Assembly: GCA_030272155.1 (NCBI GenBank)
Contig: CP126191.1
Location: forward strand, 7,896,501-7,960,500
DNA length: 64,000 bases
Origin: Tetradesmus obliquus
Lineage: Eukaryota; Chlorophyta; Chlorophyceae; Sphaeropleales; Scenedesmaceae
Direction: 5' to 3'
Shown: positions 1 to 10,776 of the stretch, piece after piece
How positions within the stretch are numbered: position 1 is the stretch's first letter
How the letters are laid out: every line of letters starts with the position of its first letter
Notes under the pieces: model-generated
The model's input: only the letters and a program-made list of their open reading frames with translations
Told to the model about the DNA's origin: nothing
Database searches by the model: none
Program-made: the position numbers and the translations under genes

Positions 1-40
1 CGCACCCGCTGAGTACACCGCATGCTGCTGTTTCCTGCAG

Positions 41-697
41 GCTGGCAGCTACCAGGCAGCGCCGCTGGACCTGCCTGAGCTGTCTGCCCTGGAGCCGCTG
101 CTGGCACACCTGCCAGCGCAGAGCAGCAGCAAGATCGGCTTCGTGCAGCAGCAGCACCAGCAGCAGCTGCTGCAGGCGCGGCCATATCAGGAGCTGCACT
201 GCCTGCGGGCGCTGCTGCGCTTGCAGGAGGCGCTGCAGGGGGTGCAGCGCTGCCAGCAGCCTGTTGTCGCTGCTGGTGCTCCGGTCAGCGCACAGCAGCA
301 GGCGGCGCTGTCTGCAGCATACCGGGATGTGCGGGGTCCTGTGGTTGAGCTGCTGCTTGAGGGGCTGGCTCCTGCAGCCATGCAGCTGCCCCTACTGCTG
401 TACCTCGTGCCTGTATTTGACAGTGCACACATGCCTTTCAGCAGGGGTGAGGTGCAAGGGCTGCTGCAGGTGCTGGGTGGTGCTTCTGCTGGGGCGCTGC
501 CGGCAGCTGCTGCTGCGGTGCTGGCAGGGCGACACAGCACACTTGCAGGACTGGCGTTGCCTGCTGTAGCTGGCAGCGGCAGCGCAGGCAGTAACGGCAA
601 GCTGCATGCGCGGCATGTGGACGATGTGCGGCTGGTGCTGTGTCGTAGCCTGGTGAAGGCCCATGTGCAGCAGGCTGCAGCTCTGGTGGATGCCTGA
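41..697 (+). CDS. NUP85: Nup85-like nucleoporin, C-terminal exon (partial gene)
   Basis: Last exon of a gene that begins upstream of the window. A TTTCCTGCAG acceptor ends at 40 and the frame stays open to TGA at 695-697 (219 codons). The segment LLLEGLAPAAMQLPLLLYLVPVFDS followed by FSRGEVQGLLQVLG, and near the end VRLVLCRSLVKA, follow the C-terminal helical pattern of Nup85 (APRxFWxxLLxxALPLL, FSxxQTxxLMxxLE, LRLxLARNLARA). Nup85 is a scaffold subunit of the Nup107-160 (Y) complex and carries an alpha-solenoid. Gln, Ala and Ser spacers are inserted between the conserved helices, as in other genes here. The match comes from recalled family pattern, not from an alignment; another alpha-solenoid protein is possible. 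Confidence 0.6.
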   Translation, partial: AGSYQAAPLDLPELSALEPLLAHLPAQSSSKIGFVQQQHQQQLLQARPYQELHCLRALLRLQEALQGVQRCQQPVVAAGAPVSAQQQAALSAAYRDVRGPVVELLLEGLAPAAMQLPLLLYLVPVFDSAHMPFSRGEVQGLLQVLGGASAGALPAAAAAVLAGRHSTLAGLALPAVAGSGSAGSNGKLHARHVDDVRLVLCRSLVKAHVQQAAALVDA

Positions 698-1222
698 GGA
701 AGGCAGAGCCTCTGAGGCGGTACCCGGATGTTCAGCTCAGTGAACAGATTTGGCCTGGTGTGTCAAGGTTGACACAGTTTGATGTGCAGGAGTGTAACTG
801 TGTCACTTTGTACCACGAAGACGTGTTGACCGAGAACTGGGATCAACCTCCCCAACCGTAAGAGAACAGAGGGTACAGTTGTTACAGGCTGCATGCCAGG
901 GTTTGGGACTGAGCACAACGATGCGTGGAAAGGAAGCATCTCACGTCGACAACGATGTAGATCTTAAGTAGCGCTGTAGGACAAGTGTCGCGAGCGTACT
1001 CGTCAGCGACTTCGTGTTGCCCTATGCTGCAGCTGTCTTGTCGTTGCTGCTGAGCACAACGTAGGCACAATATGCTTCTTGAACCGATCTAAATCCTTGA
1101 CATGACGCACGCGAGGTGCCTGGACGCTGGGTGTTGAGCTCCCCGTCTACTGCTGTTGTCAGCAGTGCAGCAACACCCACACCTGACCCAACTGCCAGCC
1201 AGCAAGCAGCACAGCAGCCAGG
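698..1222. other. intergenic: Nup85 3' region and CLEC16A-like 5' region
   Basis: No coding signal. A TGTAA motif at 793-797, about 100 bases after the Nup85 stop, is a candidate poly(A) signal. The right half should hold the promoter and 5' UTR of the next gene. No clear TATA element was recognised. Confidence 0.5.
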
Positions 1223-2387
1223 ATGCTGAACACACGCTCTTTGTGGAATGCGCTGTTCAAGCCAGCATCGTCTAAGTTCACCCTGGAGGAGCTGCGGGAG
1301 CTGTATGGCGTGTTGGTCAAGAACCCTGTCGTCACAGAGGCAAACCGAGCAGTGGTGGTGGAGACCATCCGGCGCGTTGCAGAGTACATGATTTGGGGCG
1401 ACCAGAATGAGCCGCGCATCTTTGACTTCTTCCTGGAGAACAACATTATGACGTACCTGCACAAGGTGCTGCTGCAGCCCGCCAACCGCAGCGGCGAGGT
1501 GGCCAAGCAGGTGCTGCAGACGCTCAGCATCATCATTCAAAATGTGCACAGCGAGACCGCTGTGTTCTTCCTGTTCAGCAACAACCACCTCAACGACATC
1601 GTCGACCTGGACTTTGATTTTGATGACGAGGAGGTGCTGGGCTACTACATCTCCTTCCTCAAAACCATCAGCCTCAAGCTCAACCCCGGCACGGTGCAAT
1701 TCTTCATCAACACACACCGCGGGGATGCGCCAGGCACCAGCCAGACTTCCTTCCCGCTGTACTCGCGTGCAATCCGGCTGGCGCACAACAGGGAGGGCAT
1801 GGTGCGCGCAGCGGTGCGCACGCTGACGCTGCACGTGTACAGCGTGGCTGACCCCGACATCGTGTCGCTGGTCACGGCGCCTCCTGCAAGCCAGCACTTT
1901 GGCGAGGTGGCGCTGTACTTGGCGGAGCAGGTCGCGGTGAGCGCTGGATGGCTGGTTACACTGGCAGGCAGCAGCAGCAGCAACAGCAGCTGGCAAGGTC
2001 AGGCGCCTGCAGCAGTGCGGGGCGACGGTGGCGAGGACGCATGTGCGGCTGCAGCTGGGAAGTGCAGCTAGAAAGTGCAAATGAAGCAGAGAGCGACAGA
2101 CATGCAACAGCTGCATTGTGGAACTTGTAAGCCATGTGTAGATGGCAGCCAAGTGCAAAAAGCAGCAGGCCTGCAGGATCGCATGCGTCTGCCTCCCTTG
2201 GCATGCATCTCACCCCTGCCAACGCCGCGTGCTGCCGCGTGTTGCTGCTGCAGCTGCTGGACAAGCGGCTGCTGGCTGCTGAGGCTGGCGGCAGCCAAGC
2301 GCTGGGCGCGCTGGACTCGCAGCTGGCTGAGGTGGAGGACGTGCTGTCATACGTCAGCGACCTGCTCAGCTTGGGTGAGCGCTGCGG

Positions 2388-2432
<45 letters not shown>

Positions 2433-3721
2433 CAGCAGCACATAGCTGCGCACATTTGCAGCAGCAGCACCTTCTGTGGCGCCTTGTGAAATGTGCAGCA
2501 GGGACGTTGCAACTCTGCCTTTGCTTATTGCGCATGAATGTCTGACAGCAGGCGTCAGCTCAATAATGTGTGCAGATGTAACAGGAGTAAGCTGACAAAG
2601 TGCCACTGCCGGTGTGCTGCTTTTACCTGCAGGTGTGCCTGCCATAGCGCAGCTGCTGGCAAGCGCTGTGTGGCAGCATGTGACGCAGCCGCTGCTGCTG
2701 AAGCCCCTCATGCAGCCTGGAGCAGCCGCTGCAGCTGCTGCAGCACCACTGTCGCAGCAGTCGCAGCTGCGCGCTGGCGTTGCAGCTGGCAGCAGCACCA
2801 GCAGCAGCAGAGGCCCTGGCAGTGTGCTTGGCGCTGCTGCTGGGTTCAAGTCGGGGTCCCCGACTAGCTACAGGGGCTCTGCCTGGGGCAGCCAGGGGCC
2901 TCCAGGCTCGTGGCAAGCAGGTGCGCAGCAGCGTAGTGTTCACATAGCATAGCAGTAGGCAGGTGCTACCTCTTCATAGGAATGCTAGGCTTGGGTTGGT
3001 TAGGCTGGGGGATGTGCATGCTATTCTTGAGACAGCTGCAGCATGACAATGTGTGCAGCAGCGGGCTGCTGGTTTGCTGCGCAGAGGGATACGCTGCTTC
3101 GTGCGGTAGGGTGGCTGCCAACGTTGTGCCTGCCTTGCTGCTGGCAGCGGCAGGAATGTGGTGTGTAGTGCTTACTGAATCCACAAACTGCATTTGCCTT
3201 CCTGCCTGCCTGTGTGCTTCAGATGCTGGTAAGCAGGCCGCTCGAGCAGTGCGCCCGCTGTGTGCTGTGTTTGTGCTGGAGCGGCTCTTCCACTTGGTGA
3301 TGTACCCGCCACTGCTGCAGCAGCTGCTGCTGGCACTGGCATGCGGCGGCGGCAGCAACAGCAGCATTGACGCTGCCACCAGCTCCAACGACAGCAGTGC
3401 AGCCACAAGCAGTAGCAGCAGCAGCAGCAGTGTGAGCTGCCGCAGCACTCTGCTTGGCATCCTCAGCAGCAGCCAGCCCTACCCAGCAGTGATGGTGCTG
3501 CGGTTGCTGGTATCCATCCTGCACAACAGGCACATATCGCCAGAGCTGCTGGCAGCGCTCAACATCTTGCCTTGCAGAGCTCAGCAGCAGCATGCTGCCG
3601 GCCTGGGCTATGGCACAGACGCCAACGGAAGCAGCAGCAGCAGCAGCAAGGATCCTAAGCAGCTGGCGGTGCTGGTGCAGGCACTGCTGTCACAGCTACA
3701 GGGGCTCAATGCACCTGAAGC

Positions 3722-3756
<35 letters not shown>

Positions 3757-5628
3757 CAGCAAGTGGCCCTAGTAGTAGTAGCAAGGCCAGGGGCAAGCCT
3801 GTCCGCAGCAGCTCAGCAAGCTTGCTGACTCTACTGACACAGCAGTACCTACCTAACCAGCTTCATGCACTCGTACAGGCGCAGGAGGGCGCAGGCCAGC
3901 CAGCAGCAGCAGCCAGCAGCAGCAGCTCTGCTTGCACCGACAGCAGCAGCAGCAGCATGCAGGGGCTAGAGGCGTGGCTAGCTAAGGCAGAAGAGATGGC
4001 AGCTGCTGAAGGAATGCCCGGCGACGCTGCAGCAGCTGCTGCAAGCAATGCATTCAGTGCGCTGGGGCCACAGCTGCTGGCTGCGCTGCTGCAGCTGCTG
4101 CAGCAGCCTGGGCTGCCTGCACAGGGGCTGCGGCTGCTGGGCTGGCTGCTGCACCAGCTGCTGCCTGTTGCACCACTGCCAGACAGTCCAGTTGCTGCTG
4201 CTGCTGCTGCTGTTGCTGGACCATATGCAGCAGGAGTTGCTGGTGGCAGTAGTCTTGGTGCTGCTGCCAATCATAGCATCAGCCACACGCATGCTGCGGC
4301 AGAAGGGGTTGGAACAAATGCGTCAGCAGCGGGTGCTGCAGAGCAGCAGCAGCAGCAAGGTTTGCCCAGGCAGCACAGCACAAGTAGCAGCGCTGACGAC
4401 AGCAGCAGTGAAGGCAGCAGTGCACTTGCGGCGGACAGCACAAGCTCAGATGAAGGCAACGCCAGCCGCACCAGCAGCATGATCAGCGCAGCCAATGCAA
4501 GCACTGAATGCGAGTCCTTTGGTGATATGCCACCACCGGTATCATCCCTGCCTCCTTCTGCTTCATTCAGATCTGCCATAGGCCAGGAGCAGCGGGGCGC
4601 ACTGCTGGCGCCGCAGCAGCAGCTGCTGCTGCAGGCAGCTGCGGATGCTGCATGTGGCGAGTTCAGGCAGCAGCTGCATGGCATGTGGTGTGAGGCTGTG
4701 TTCCCCATGCTGGCACAGGAGTGGTCCATCTCACGCGAGATGCTGCAGCGGCCGGTGCTGCGTGCAGGTAGCGATGCGCTGCTGTCCGGCACAACAGTGT
4801 GGCCGCTGCTGCAGGGGCTGCAGGCAGCAGTGGCAGCAGCTGGCGGCGCTGGCGCAGCAGCAGACGCGCTGAGTGCGTCAGGCAAGGCAGCACTGGCCTG
4901 CTACCTGGCTGTGCAGCGCGTAGTGGCGCTGACTCAGCTGCAGGAGGTGAGACTGACAGGATAGTCTGCAGCATGGCTCAGGGGTACCGTATGCGTGCAT
5001 GCAGTTGACAGCAACAGCAACTGCATGCATTGAGCGATAGCTGTTTCTCCGACTCGGTCTGGCGCTGCTCCTTTCTGTGCTAGCTTTGATCCTGCTCCTG
5101 CTCCGCTACTGACCCAGTCTCTTTCATGTTCTCTCGTCTCCATGCGCCGCCTGCTGCCCCGCTGCGCTGCAGCTGCTGCTGTCTGGATGCGTGTCGCGGC
5201 TGCCGCCCGTGCCTGTGGTGAGCGAGGCTGAGCTGAAGCAGGTGGACATCCAGGAGGGGCACCAGGTGGACCTGGCCCCGGGCTCAGCGGTGCCCTGCGT
5301 GGTGTCCTTCGCACCCGGCCAGGAGCGGCGCGTGTACTTTGCAGGTGGGCTGGGCTTGGTGTGTTCTGCAGCTGTGGATGGTCAGAGTGTGTCGGGGCTG
5401 GGAGGTGTATGTCGGGAGGGCAGCAGGGGGGTTGCGGGGGTGGGGGGGGGGGGGGGGGGGTGGAGTGTGGTGGCTTTGAAGATGTAAATTGGTACTGGTG
5501 CGTTGCAGGCAGCGCAGCTCGCAGCGGTTGTGACAAAACCTGTGTGTGTCACAGCATGCTGCGTAAACAGCCTGTTGCGTGGGGTTGTGCGTTGTGCTAG
5601 ATGAACTTCACCACACACGGGCCTGTGG

Positions 5629-5659
<31 letters not shown>

Positions 5660-7086
5660 GTGCTGCAGTTACTGGCCTCTCAAGGAAGCAGCTCGCAGCC
5701 ATCCACGCCGGCCCCACCAGCAGCAGCGGCGGCGGCCCTGCAGCAGAGCAGGACACATCAGCAGCAGCAAGCCAGGCCAGCCTGCTGCGCTCCCTGCCTC
5801 TGGCAGTGCTTGCAGACCCATCACCTAGCCGGCCGCAGGCAGGCATTGTGCTGTCTGTGGCGCCGCTGCTGGGTGCGCACCCATACACAGATCAGGGCGT
5901 GCCAAAGTGGCTGCATGTGCATGTGCGGCCGAGTGTGAGGGGCCTGCTACGCGTGATCAAGGTGGGTTGCGGCAGCAGCAAGGGCGGTTACATGGGCAGC
6001 TGCATAGTTTGTTGGATTCAGAGGAGGTGAAAACCAGCTGTTACTGCCATGCAGCTAATGCGCTGAATCTTTGTTGGACGGCTGCACATGCGATGCTGCG
6101 AGCTGTGTGTTGACTGCCATTGTTAAAGTGCGGTGCACTGCAGGTGTTCTGCTCCTAAATGCTCTGCTTGCACATGTGTACGTGAGTGATCAAGTGTTTG
6201 CGCTGCCTGTGGTGCTGTGCAGACTGCTGCTGCCAAGAAGGGTGGCCTGTTGTCTGCCATGCGCCAGCTGGCTGACGGCCACTGGGTGCTGGCATTCTCA
6301 GCAGCAGACAGGGCCGCAGCTGCAGTGCAGCTGGTGGACATGCATGTGGCTCACCTGCAGCGGCTGTATGGCGAGGCACTTGCGCCCCTGTGCGGGCAGC
6401 CGCCGCCGCCGCCGCAGCAGCAGCTGGAGCAGGAGGAGCAGAAGATGGAAGGGCAGCAAGAAAAACAGCAACAGCAGCAGCAGCAGCAGCAAGAAGCACA
6501 GCAAGGTGACGAGCAGGGGCTAGAGCAGCAAGCAGTGGAAGATCTACAGCAGCAGAGGCAGTTGCACGAGGCAAACCAAGAGGAGGACGGTGGACAGGGA
6601 CAGGAACTACTTGAACAGCAACCAGCAGAGCAGTCTAGGCAGGCAGATGATAGCGTGCAGCAACAGCAGCAGCAGCAACAGGTAGAAGCGACAGAGGCCG
6701 CAGATGCAAGCATACCCGCAGCAGGTGCTGATGCTGGCTGGTCAGCCAGCAGTGCACCACAGCAGCAGCACCTCGATGATGGTGCAGCTACTTTCCACGA
6801 AGCTCATCAAGGGGACGTTGAGGCCACCAGCAGCTCGGCAGAACAGCCGCAGGAGCAGCAGCAGCAGCAGCGGCAGCAACAACAGGAAGATGAGATGCAG
6901 CAGGATCCGCTTGCACCTTCAGCAGCAGCAGTTGCAGCATGCAGCAGCCAGCAAGGGGTCCCCGAGCAGGCAGACTGCTCAGACGCAGAAGGGCAACCTG
7001 CTGCGCTGGAGACAGCACCAGCCACAGCAGCAGAGCACCCAGCAGACCAGCAGGCGTCCGGGGAAGCAGCAGCACTAGGCAAGTAG
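1223..7086 (+). CDS. CLEC16A / TT9 (GFS9) homologue, FPL-domain trafficking protein
   Basis: Seven phase-consistent exons: 1223-1936, 2254-2374, 2633-2920, 3223-4946, 5173-5344, 5669-5961 and 6223-7086 (about 1,390 aa). Exon 1 is the FPL domain and is close to human CLEC16A: TEANRAVVVETIRRVAEYMIWGDQN, FDFFLENN, YYISFLKTISLKLNPGTVQFF and MVRAAVRTLTLHVYSV. Exons 2-4 continue the helical repeats, interrupted by poly-Ala, poly-Ser and poly-Gln inserts. Exons 5-6 match the region before the C-terminus (VVSFAPGQERRVYFA, WLHVHVRPSVRGLLRVIK). The last exon ends in a Gln/Glu-rich tail from about 6400. CLEC16A (animals) and TT9/GFS9 (plants) act on endolysosomal, vacuolar and Golgi membranes. The family call is firm. 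The start is the first Met before LWNALFKPASSKFTLEELRELYGVL. Confidence 0.9.
2388..2431 (+). repeat. (GCT)n tract in intron 2 of the CLEC16A-like gene
   Basis: About fourteen uninterrupted GCT units start 14 bases after the exon 2 donor at 2375. It lies inside the intron but near the donor, unlike most CTG tracts in this window, which abut acceptors. Confidence 0.9.
5442..5460 (+). repeat. 19-base G run in an intron
   Basis: Nineteen consecutive G, flanked by further G-rich runs from 5424, lie in intron 5 of the CLEC16A-like gene. The stretch could form a G-quadruplex in the transcript. Homopolymer length is the least reliable part of any assembly. Confidence 0.85.
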
Positions 7087-7510
7087 TAGGGCGAGGAGTT
7101 GGCAGACTATCACACAACGCCACTACTGTAGCAGGTTGATGTACCAGAGGTAACCAGACGCATCTGGTGACCACACGTGTTTAGCATCGGAAACCATGGC
7201 GTTGACAAGCAGATTTGTTGTGGCCCAATTAGGTCATGCCTGCCACTGTCAGCTACGACACGTGCAACTCGCATACAGTACCTTTGCATAATCAAACTCA
7301 TGATATTGACTTTATACGCTGCTTTGGTGTCGGATCTTGGACAACTCGGCAGTTGTTACAGATCGCTTCCAAGGTTCTACGACATAGCCTCTCAGCATCT
7401 CCTCGCCAGTGATATACGCAAGCCTTGCACCGAGTCGGCACGTTACACGCTGTCGAAAAGTTCAATTAACGATTCATTAGACGCTTTGCTTACAAACCCA
7501 GCAGCTGACC
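7087..7510. other. intergenic: promoter region of the lumen-protein gene
   Basis: AT-richer than its flanks and without coding signal. It holds the 3' region of the CLEC16A-like gene and the 5' region of the gene starting at 7511. No TATA box or known motif stood out. Confidence 0.4.
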
Positions 7511-8835
7511 ATGGCAACCTTCACCGCTCGCCCGGCATTCGCTGGCTCCAAGGTCAAGGCAGCAGCTGCTCAGCCCATCTCCCGCAGTAGGGTTGTGAAG
7601 ACGATGGCGATGCAGGGCAAGCCCGAGCGCCCTGTTGTCGGCCACCTCGCTGCTGCAGCAGCAGCAGCACTCCTGCTGGTGAGCTGGTTTCCTTGCATGC
7701 CTGGATGGAGCTTTTACTCACCTCGCTAGGCACGCTGAAGACAGCACCCCATTTCAACCACTCCACTAGTTTGCACGCAGCTTGCACTAACCGCTCTGGT
7801 GAGGGCTTTGCTCTGCATACAGATTTGGTAACCATCCCTCATTGCCAGTCCAAGGATCCGCTGCAATGCACTGCAGCCCCTTTGACTCACACACGACACC
7901 TGGTCCTACCATATGTAGTACATAGACATATAAGAGCAGCTGACAGTGATGCACATAACACACGTCTTCCAGCTGCTGTTATCCTGCCGTGCATTTCCAG
8001 CGGCCATGGTCCGATCTTTGCAGTGCGCTGGAAACGCACAGCAGCATGACAAGGATTGCACAAACGCTCACAGCTGCTTTTCTGCTCGACTATCCCTAAA
8101 TTCCACCGCGCAGGTGTCCAGCCCTGCCATGGCTGCCCCCAGCCTGCCGTCTGTTGCTGCCAACCCTGTGGCAGAGCTGGCCGGCTCCGCTGGCAAGGTG
8201 AAGCAGGCCGCTGACAAGGTCGGGGACGCGCTGCCAGATGCGCGCAAGGGCGCACTGGCACCAGACGTGGAGGGACAGCGCCGTGAGTGCTCCGTGTTCA
8301 TTGCTTGCAGTGTAGCGAACTTCCACAATATATGTGTACCAAAGTTGGCTGGCTTGAAGGGCCAGCGCCTTCGAGTGCTCTGTGCTGTGGTTACAGCGCT
8401 GCCAGTGCTGCATCTGTGCAGTGCCTACCAGGCTGGTTGTTGAATCGCTGCGTGGCGAGTGGGGCCGGGTGTGGTGCCGCCCGCGCTTCCTGCAGGGGCC
8501 GGCTGTTGCTGCCATGATGTTGTTGCGCTCCTTGTAGCATGAGGGGCAGCAGCCACTGGCATTCTTACAGCACAGCTGCACACCGTGGCCGTGACACTCA
8601 AAAGCACCATACAATTGCAACCTGCATCTTGCCTGTTTACAGCACCCACTGATACCACACAAGTTCCTCATGTTCCTTTGTTTATGTGCATGTCTGTGCA
8701 GGCGCTGGCACTGGGCGTGCCGCTGGTGTTGCCAACATGAAGCGCAAGTGGGTGGCTGCCAGCAAGGAGGACCAGGCCAGCGCAGCGGCCAAGTACCCCG
8801 TTAGCAAGGCCAACTGGAGGCGCGGCTTTGAGTAG
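7511..8835 (+). CDS. small thylakoid-lumen precursor protein, unknown function
   Basis: Three exons, 7511-7678, 8114-8282 and 8702-8835, give about 156 aa and join in phase. Residues 1-35 form a typical algal chloroplast transit peptide (MATFTARPAFAGSKVKAAA, then SRSRVVKTM). An Ala/Leu-rich hydrophobic stretch ([19 protein letters not shown]) ends in an AxA signal-peptidase site, so the mature protein should enter the thylakoid lumen. The mature part (about 90 aa) is basic, with KVKQAADKVGDALPDARKGAL and a C-terminus rich in Lys, Arg and Trp (MKRKWVAASKEDQ, ANWRRGFE). Transit plus lumen signal is seen in small PSI/PSII and cytochrome subunits, but I matched it to none of them. Intron 1 (about 435 bases) separates the targeting signals from the mature protein. 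Confidence 0.6.
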
Positions 8836-9783
8836 ACGGTGCAGGACTGTGCACGGCTCTTCTGAGGCGCATGTGGAGGGATGTGATGCAACACACCACA
8901 GGAATTGTGGAGCAGTTGGAGAACAGAGTGCATGTGGTGCCGCCGAAACTGTGTGTTGTTGTTTGGCTGAGTGCGAGCTGGGCAAGCTAGGCCTGGAGTC
9001 GACCGTGGTGATGTGAAATTTTGATGAACCTTGTTGAAGTTGATGTGTCGAAGAAAGACCAGGACATGTTAGCAGTTTTGAAGGCAGGCTAGTCAGGCCT
9101 GGGACCATGTTGTATCATATATTTTTTGTGAATCTGGTACCATTGCACGGGCCGTACTGCAACCTGCATGGTGTTGTGTTGCACCATGGCAAGCCACACA
9201 TACGTAGGGAGGAGGTGGCAAGTTACTGTCGAGGGCCTGCTGTAACATTCAAGACAGTTTCAGTGCTGTTGTCGCAGATGGTAATGTGAGCCACATCATG
9301 TGTGCACTGGCCAAACAGCTGATTAACCATAGTTTGTAACTGCCTGGCAGCATAACGTTTGGGTAGCAGCAGGACCCCTCTGCCCCTAGCCTTCAGGGTG
9401 AGAGCTTGGCATCAGCCGCCAAGCAGATGCGACCGGAGGTTTTCGCACTGCCGTAGTTGAACATGGAGGCGAAGGTGCTCAACTGCTGGCGGCTGGTCAA
9501 TAGCTGGCTGTGGCGTGCTGTTTGTGAAGGGGTTGCGGCAAGCCCGACAGAGGTGAACGTTACACTCGTGCGTACGCAGCACGGCTTGGCAGCGTTTACC
9601 AGCAGCATGCCGCATATCTGGTGCTGCCTGTCACATTCTGCAGTGGCAGGCTCACAAACAATGCGGAAGAATAAATCAAACACCAAGTTCCTCTTGCACT
9701 CAGAAGGGGAAAAAACCTGTACAGGTCATCGGTACAGCTACCTAGCGGCTGGCCGGCAAGCCTTGTGCCCGGGGTGGAGCTAT
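8836..9783. other. convergent intergenic region
   Basis: Lies between two convergent genes. TGTAA occurs at 9241-9245 and 9335-9339 for the plus-strand gene, and TTACA (TGTAA on the minus strand) at 9560-9564 for the minus-strand gene. Long 3' UTRs on both sides would leave little true spacer. No coding signal. Confidence 0.45.
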
Positions 9784-10776
9784 CTAGGGGTTGCCAAAAG
9801 CACCCTGCCCCCGACCGGCGGCATTCCTGCCAGTCGCAAGCTCAGCAGCCAACACGCGTGGCGTCACTAGTGCTGACGTCACCATCAGCTGCTCATTGAT
9901 AGCCTGCTCAGTTGATGCTTCTGATACTGCGCTGATGCTCATCTGCTGATCGACGAGGTTGTCCCTGTGTCTGTTGATGTGTGTGGGGCTGTGTCCCAGC
10001 ATGCGGCGTCCAGTTGTCCAGTGCCTGTTGCCAAAGCGAGTACGCTGGCCATACTCAGCCGCTGCAGTAGCTGTGATTGATCCAACCTCAGCAGCTGTGC
10101 CGGCATCAATGTCACCATCGGCAGCTGCATCGATGGCTTGCTCTGTTTCCTCAGAAGCCATCAGGTTGACAGCGGCCTGTTGGTTGTTGAATGTCCTGGG
10201 TGTATGCAGGAAGATGTTTAGCAGGCGACGGCCTGTTGTCCAGTGCCTGTTGCCGAAGCGAGTACGCTGGCCATACTCTGCAGCTTCAGTGGCTGTGATG
10301 GATCCAACTTCAGCAGCTGTGCCTGCATCAATGTCACCATCGGCAGCTGCATTGATGGCCTGCTCTGTTGCATCTGCTGCCATCAGGTTGACTGCAGCTT
10401 GATTGTCGTTCAATGTCCTGGGTGTGCGCAGGACCGTGTTCTGTAGGCGGCGTCCTACAAGGTGCGTATTCGGCTGTGTTGGCGGCATGTACGCAGTTGC
10501 ACCTGCAGGTCATCGCAGAACAGCAAGGAGGTGAGTGCTACAGTCGGGCCACAGCTTTGGATTCTTCGTCACTTGGTGACACAACACAGTGTCAGGTCTG
10601 CAACATGCGTGGAGGTGAACAAGATTTAACCGTTTCAAACCAATCAAAAGCAGCAAATAACCTGTGATCCCAATTGTCAGGTACCGGTAATACACCACTG
10701 CTCCACCAGGCTGGAACTCACCCGCTGCTGCCATCAACAGGGCAAACCAGATTGCCAGTGCCTGCTGTCCGGCCAT
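9784..10776 (-). CDS. secreted protein with 74-residue tandem repeats, unknown family
   Basis: Two exons on the minus strand: 10776-10722 encodes a signal peptide, and 10502-9784 encodes the rest; the GTGAGT donor and CCTGCAG acceptor join in phase 1 (about 257 aa). The N-terminus MAGQQALAIWFALLMAAAG is followed by ATAYMPP, a plausible cleavage region. Two 74-residue repeats follow (DNA 10452-10231 and 10230-10009), each with TPRT, QAAVNLMA, TEQAI, AADGDIDAGTAAEVGSIT and AAEYGQRTRFGNRHWTTGRR. A third, decayed copy keeps only DNLVDQQ and TEQAIN. I recognise no family. Signal peptide plus acidic/basic repeats suggests a wall, matrix or secreted product; this is inference. Confidence 0.65.
10009..10452 (-). 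repeat. two 222-bp coding repeats in the secreted protein gene
   Basis: Units 10009-10230 and 10231-10452 are nearly identical over long stretches. Differences are mostly single bases and keep the frame, since 222 is a multiple of three. This points to a fairly recent tandem duplication inside the coding exon. Confidence 0.85.

Noticed and set aside
1022..2158. 378-codon open frame antisense to the CLEC16A-like exon 1
   Set aside because: It is the shadow of a strongly conserved FPL-domain exon on the other strand; its residues follow no family.
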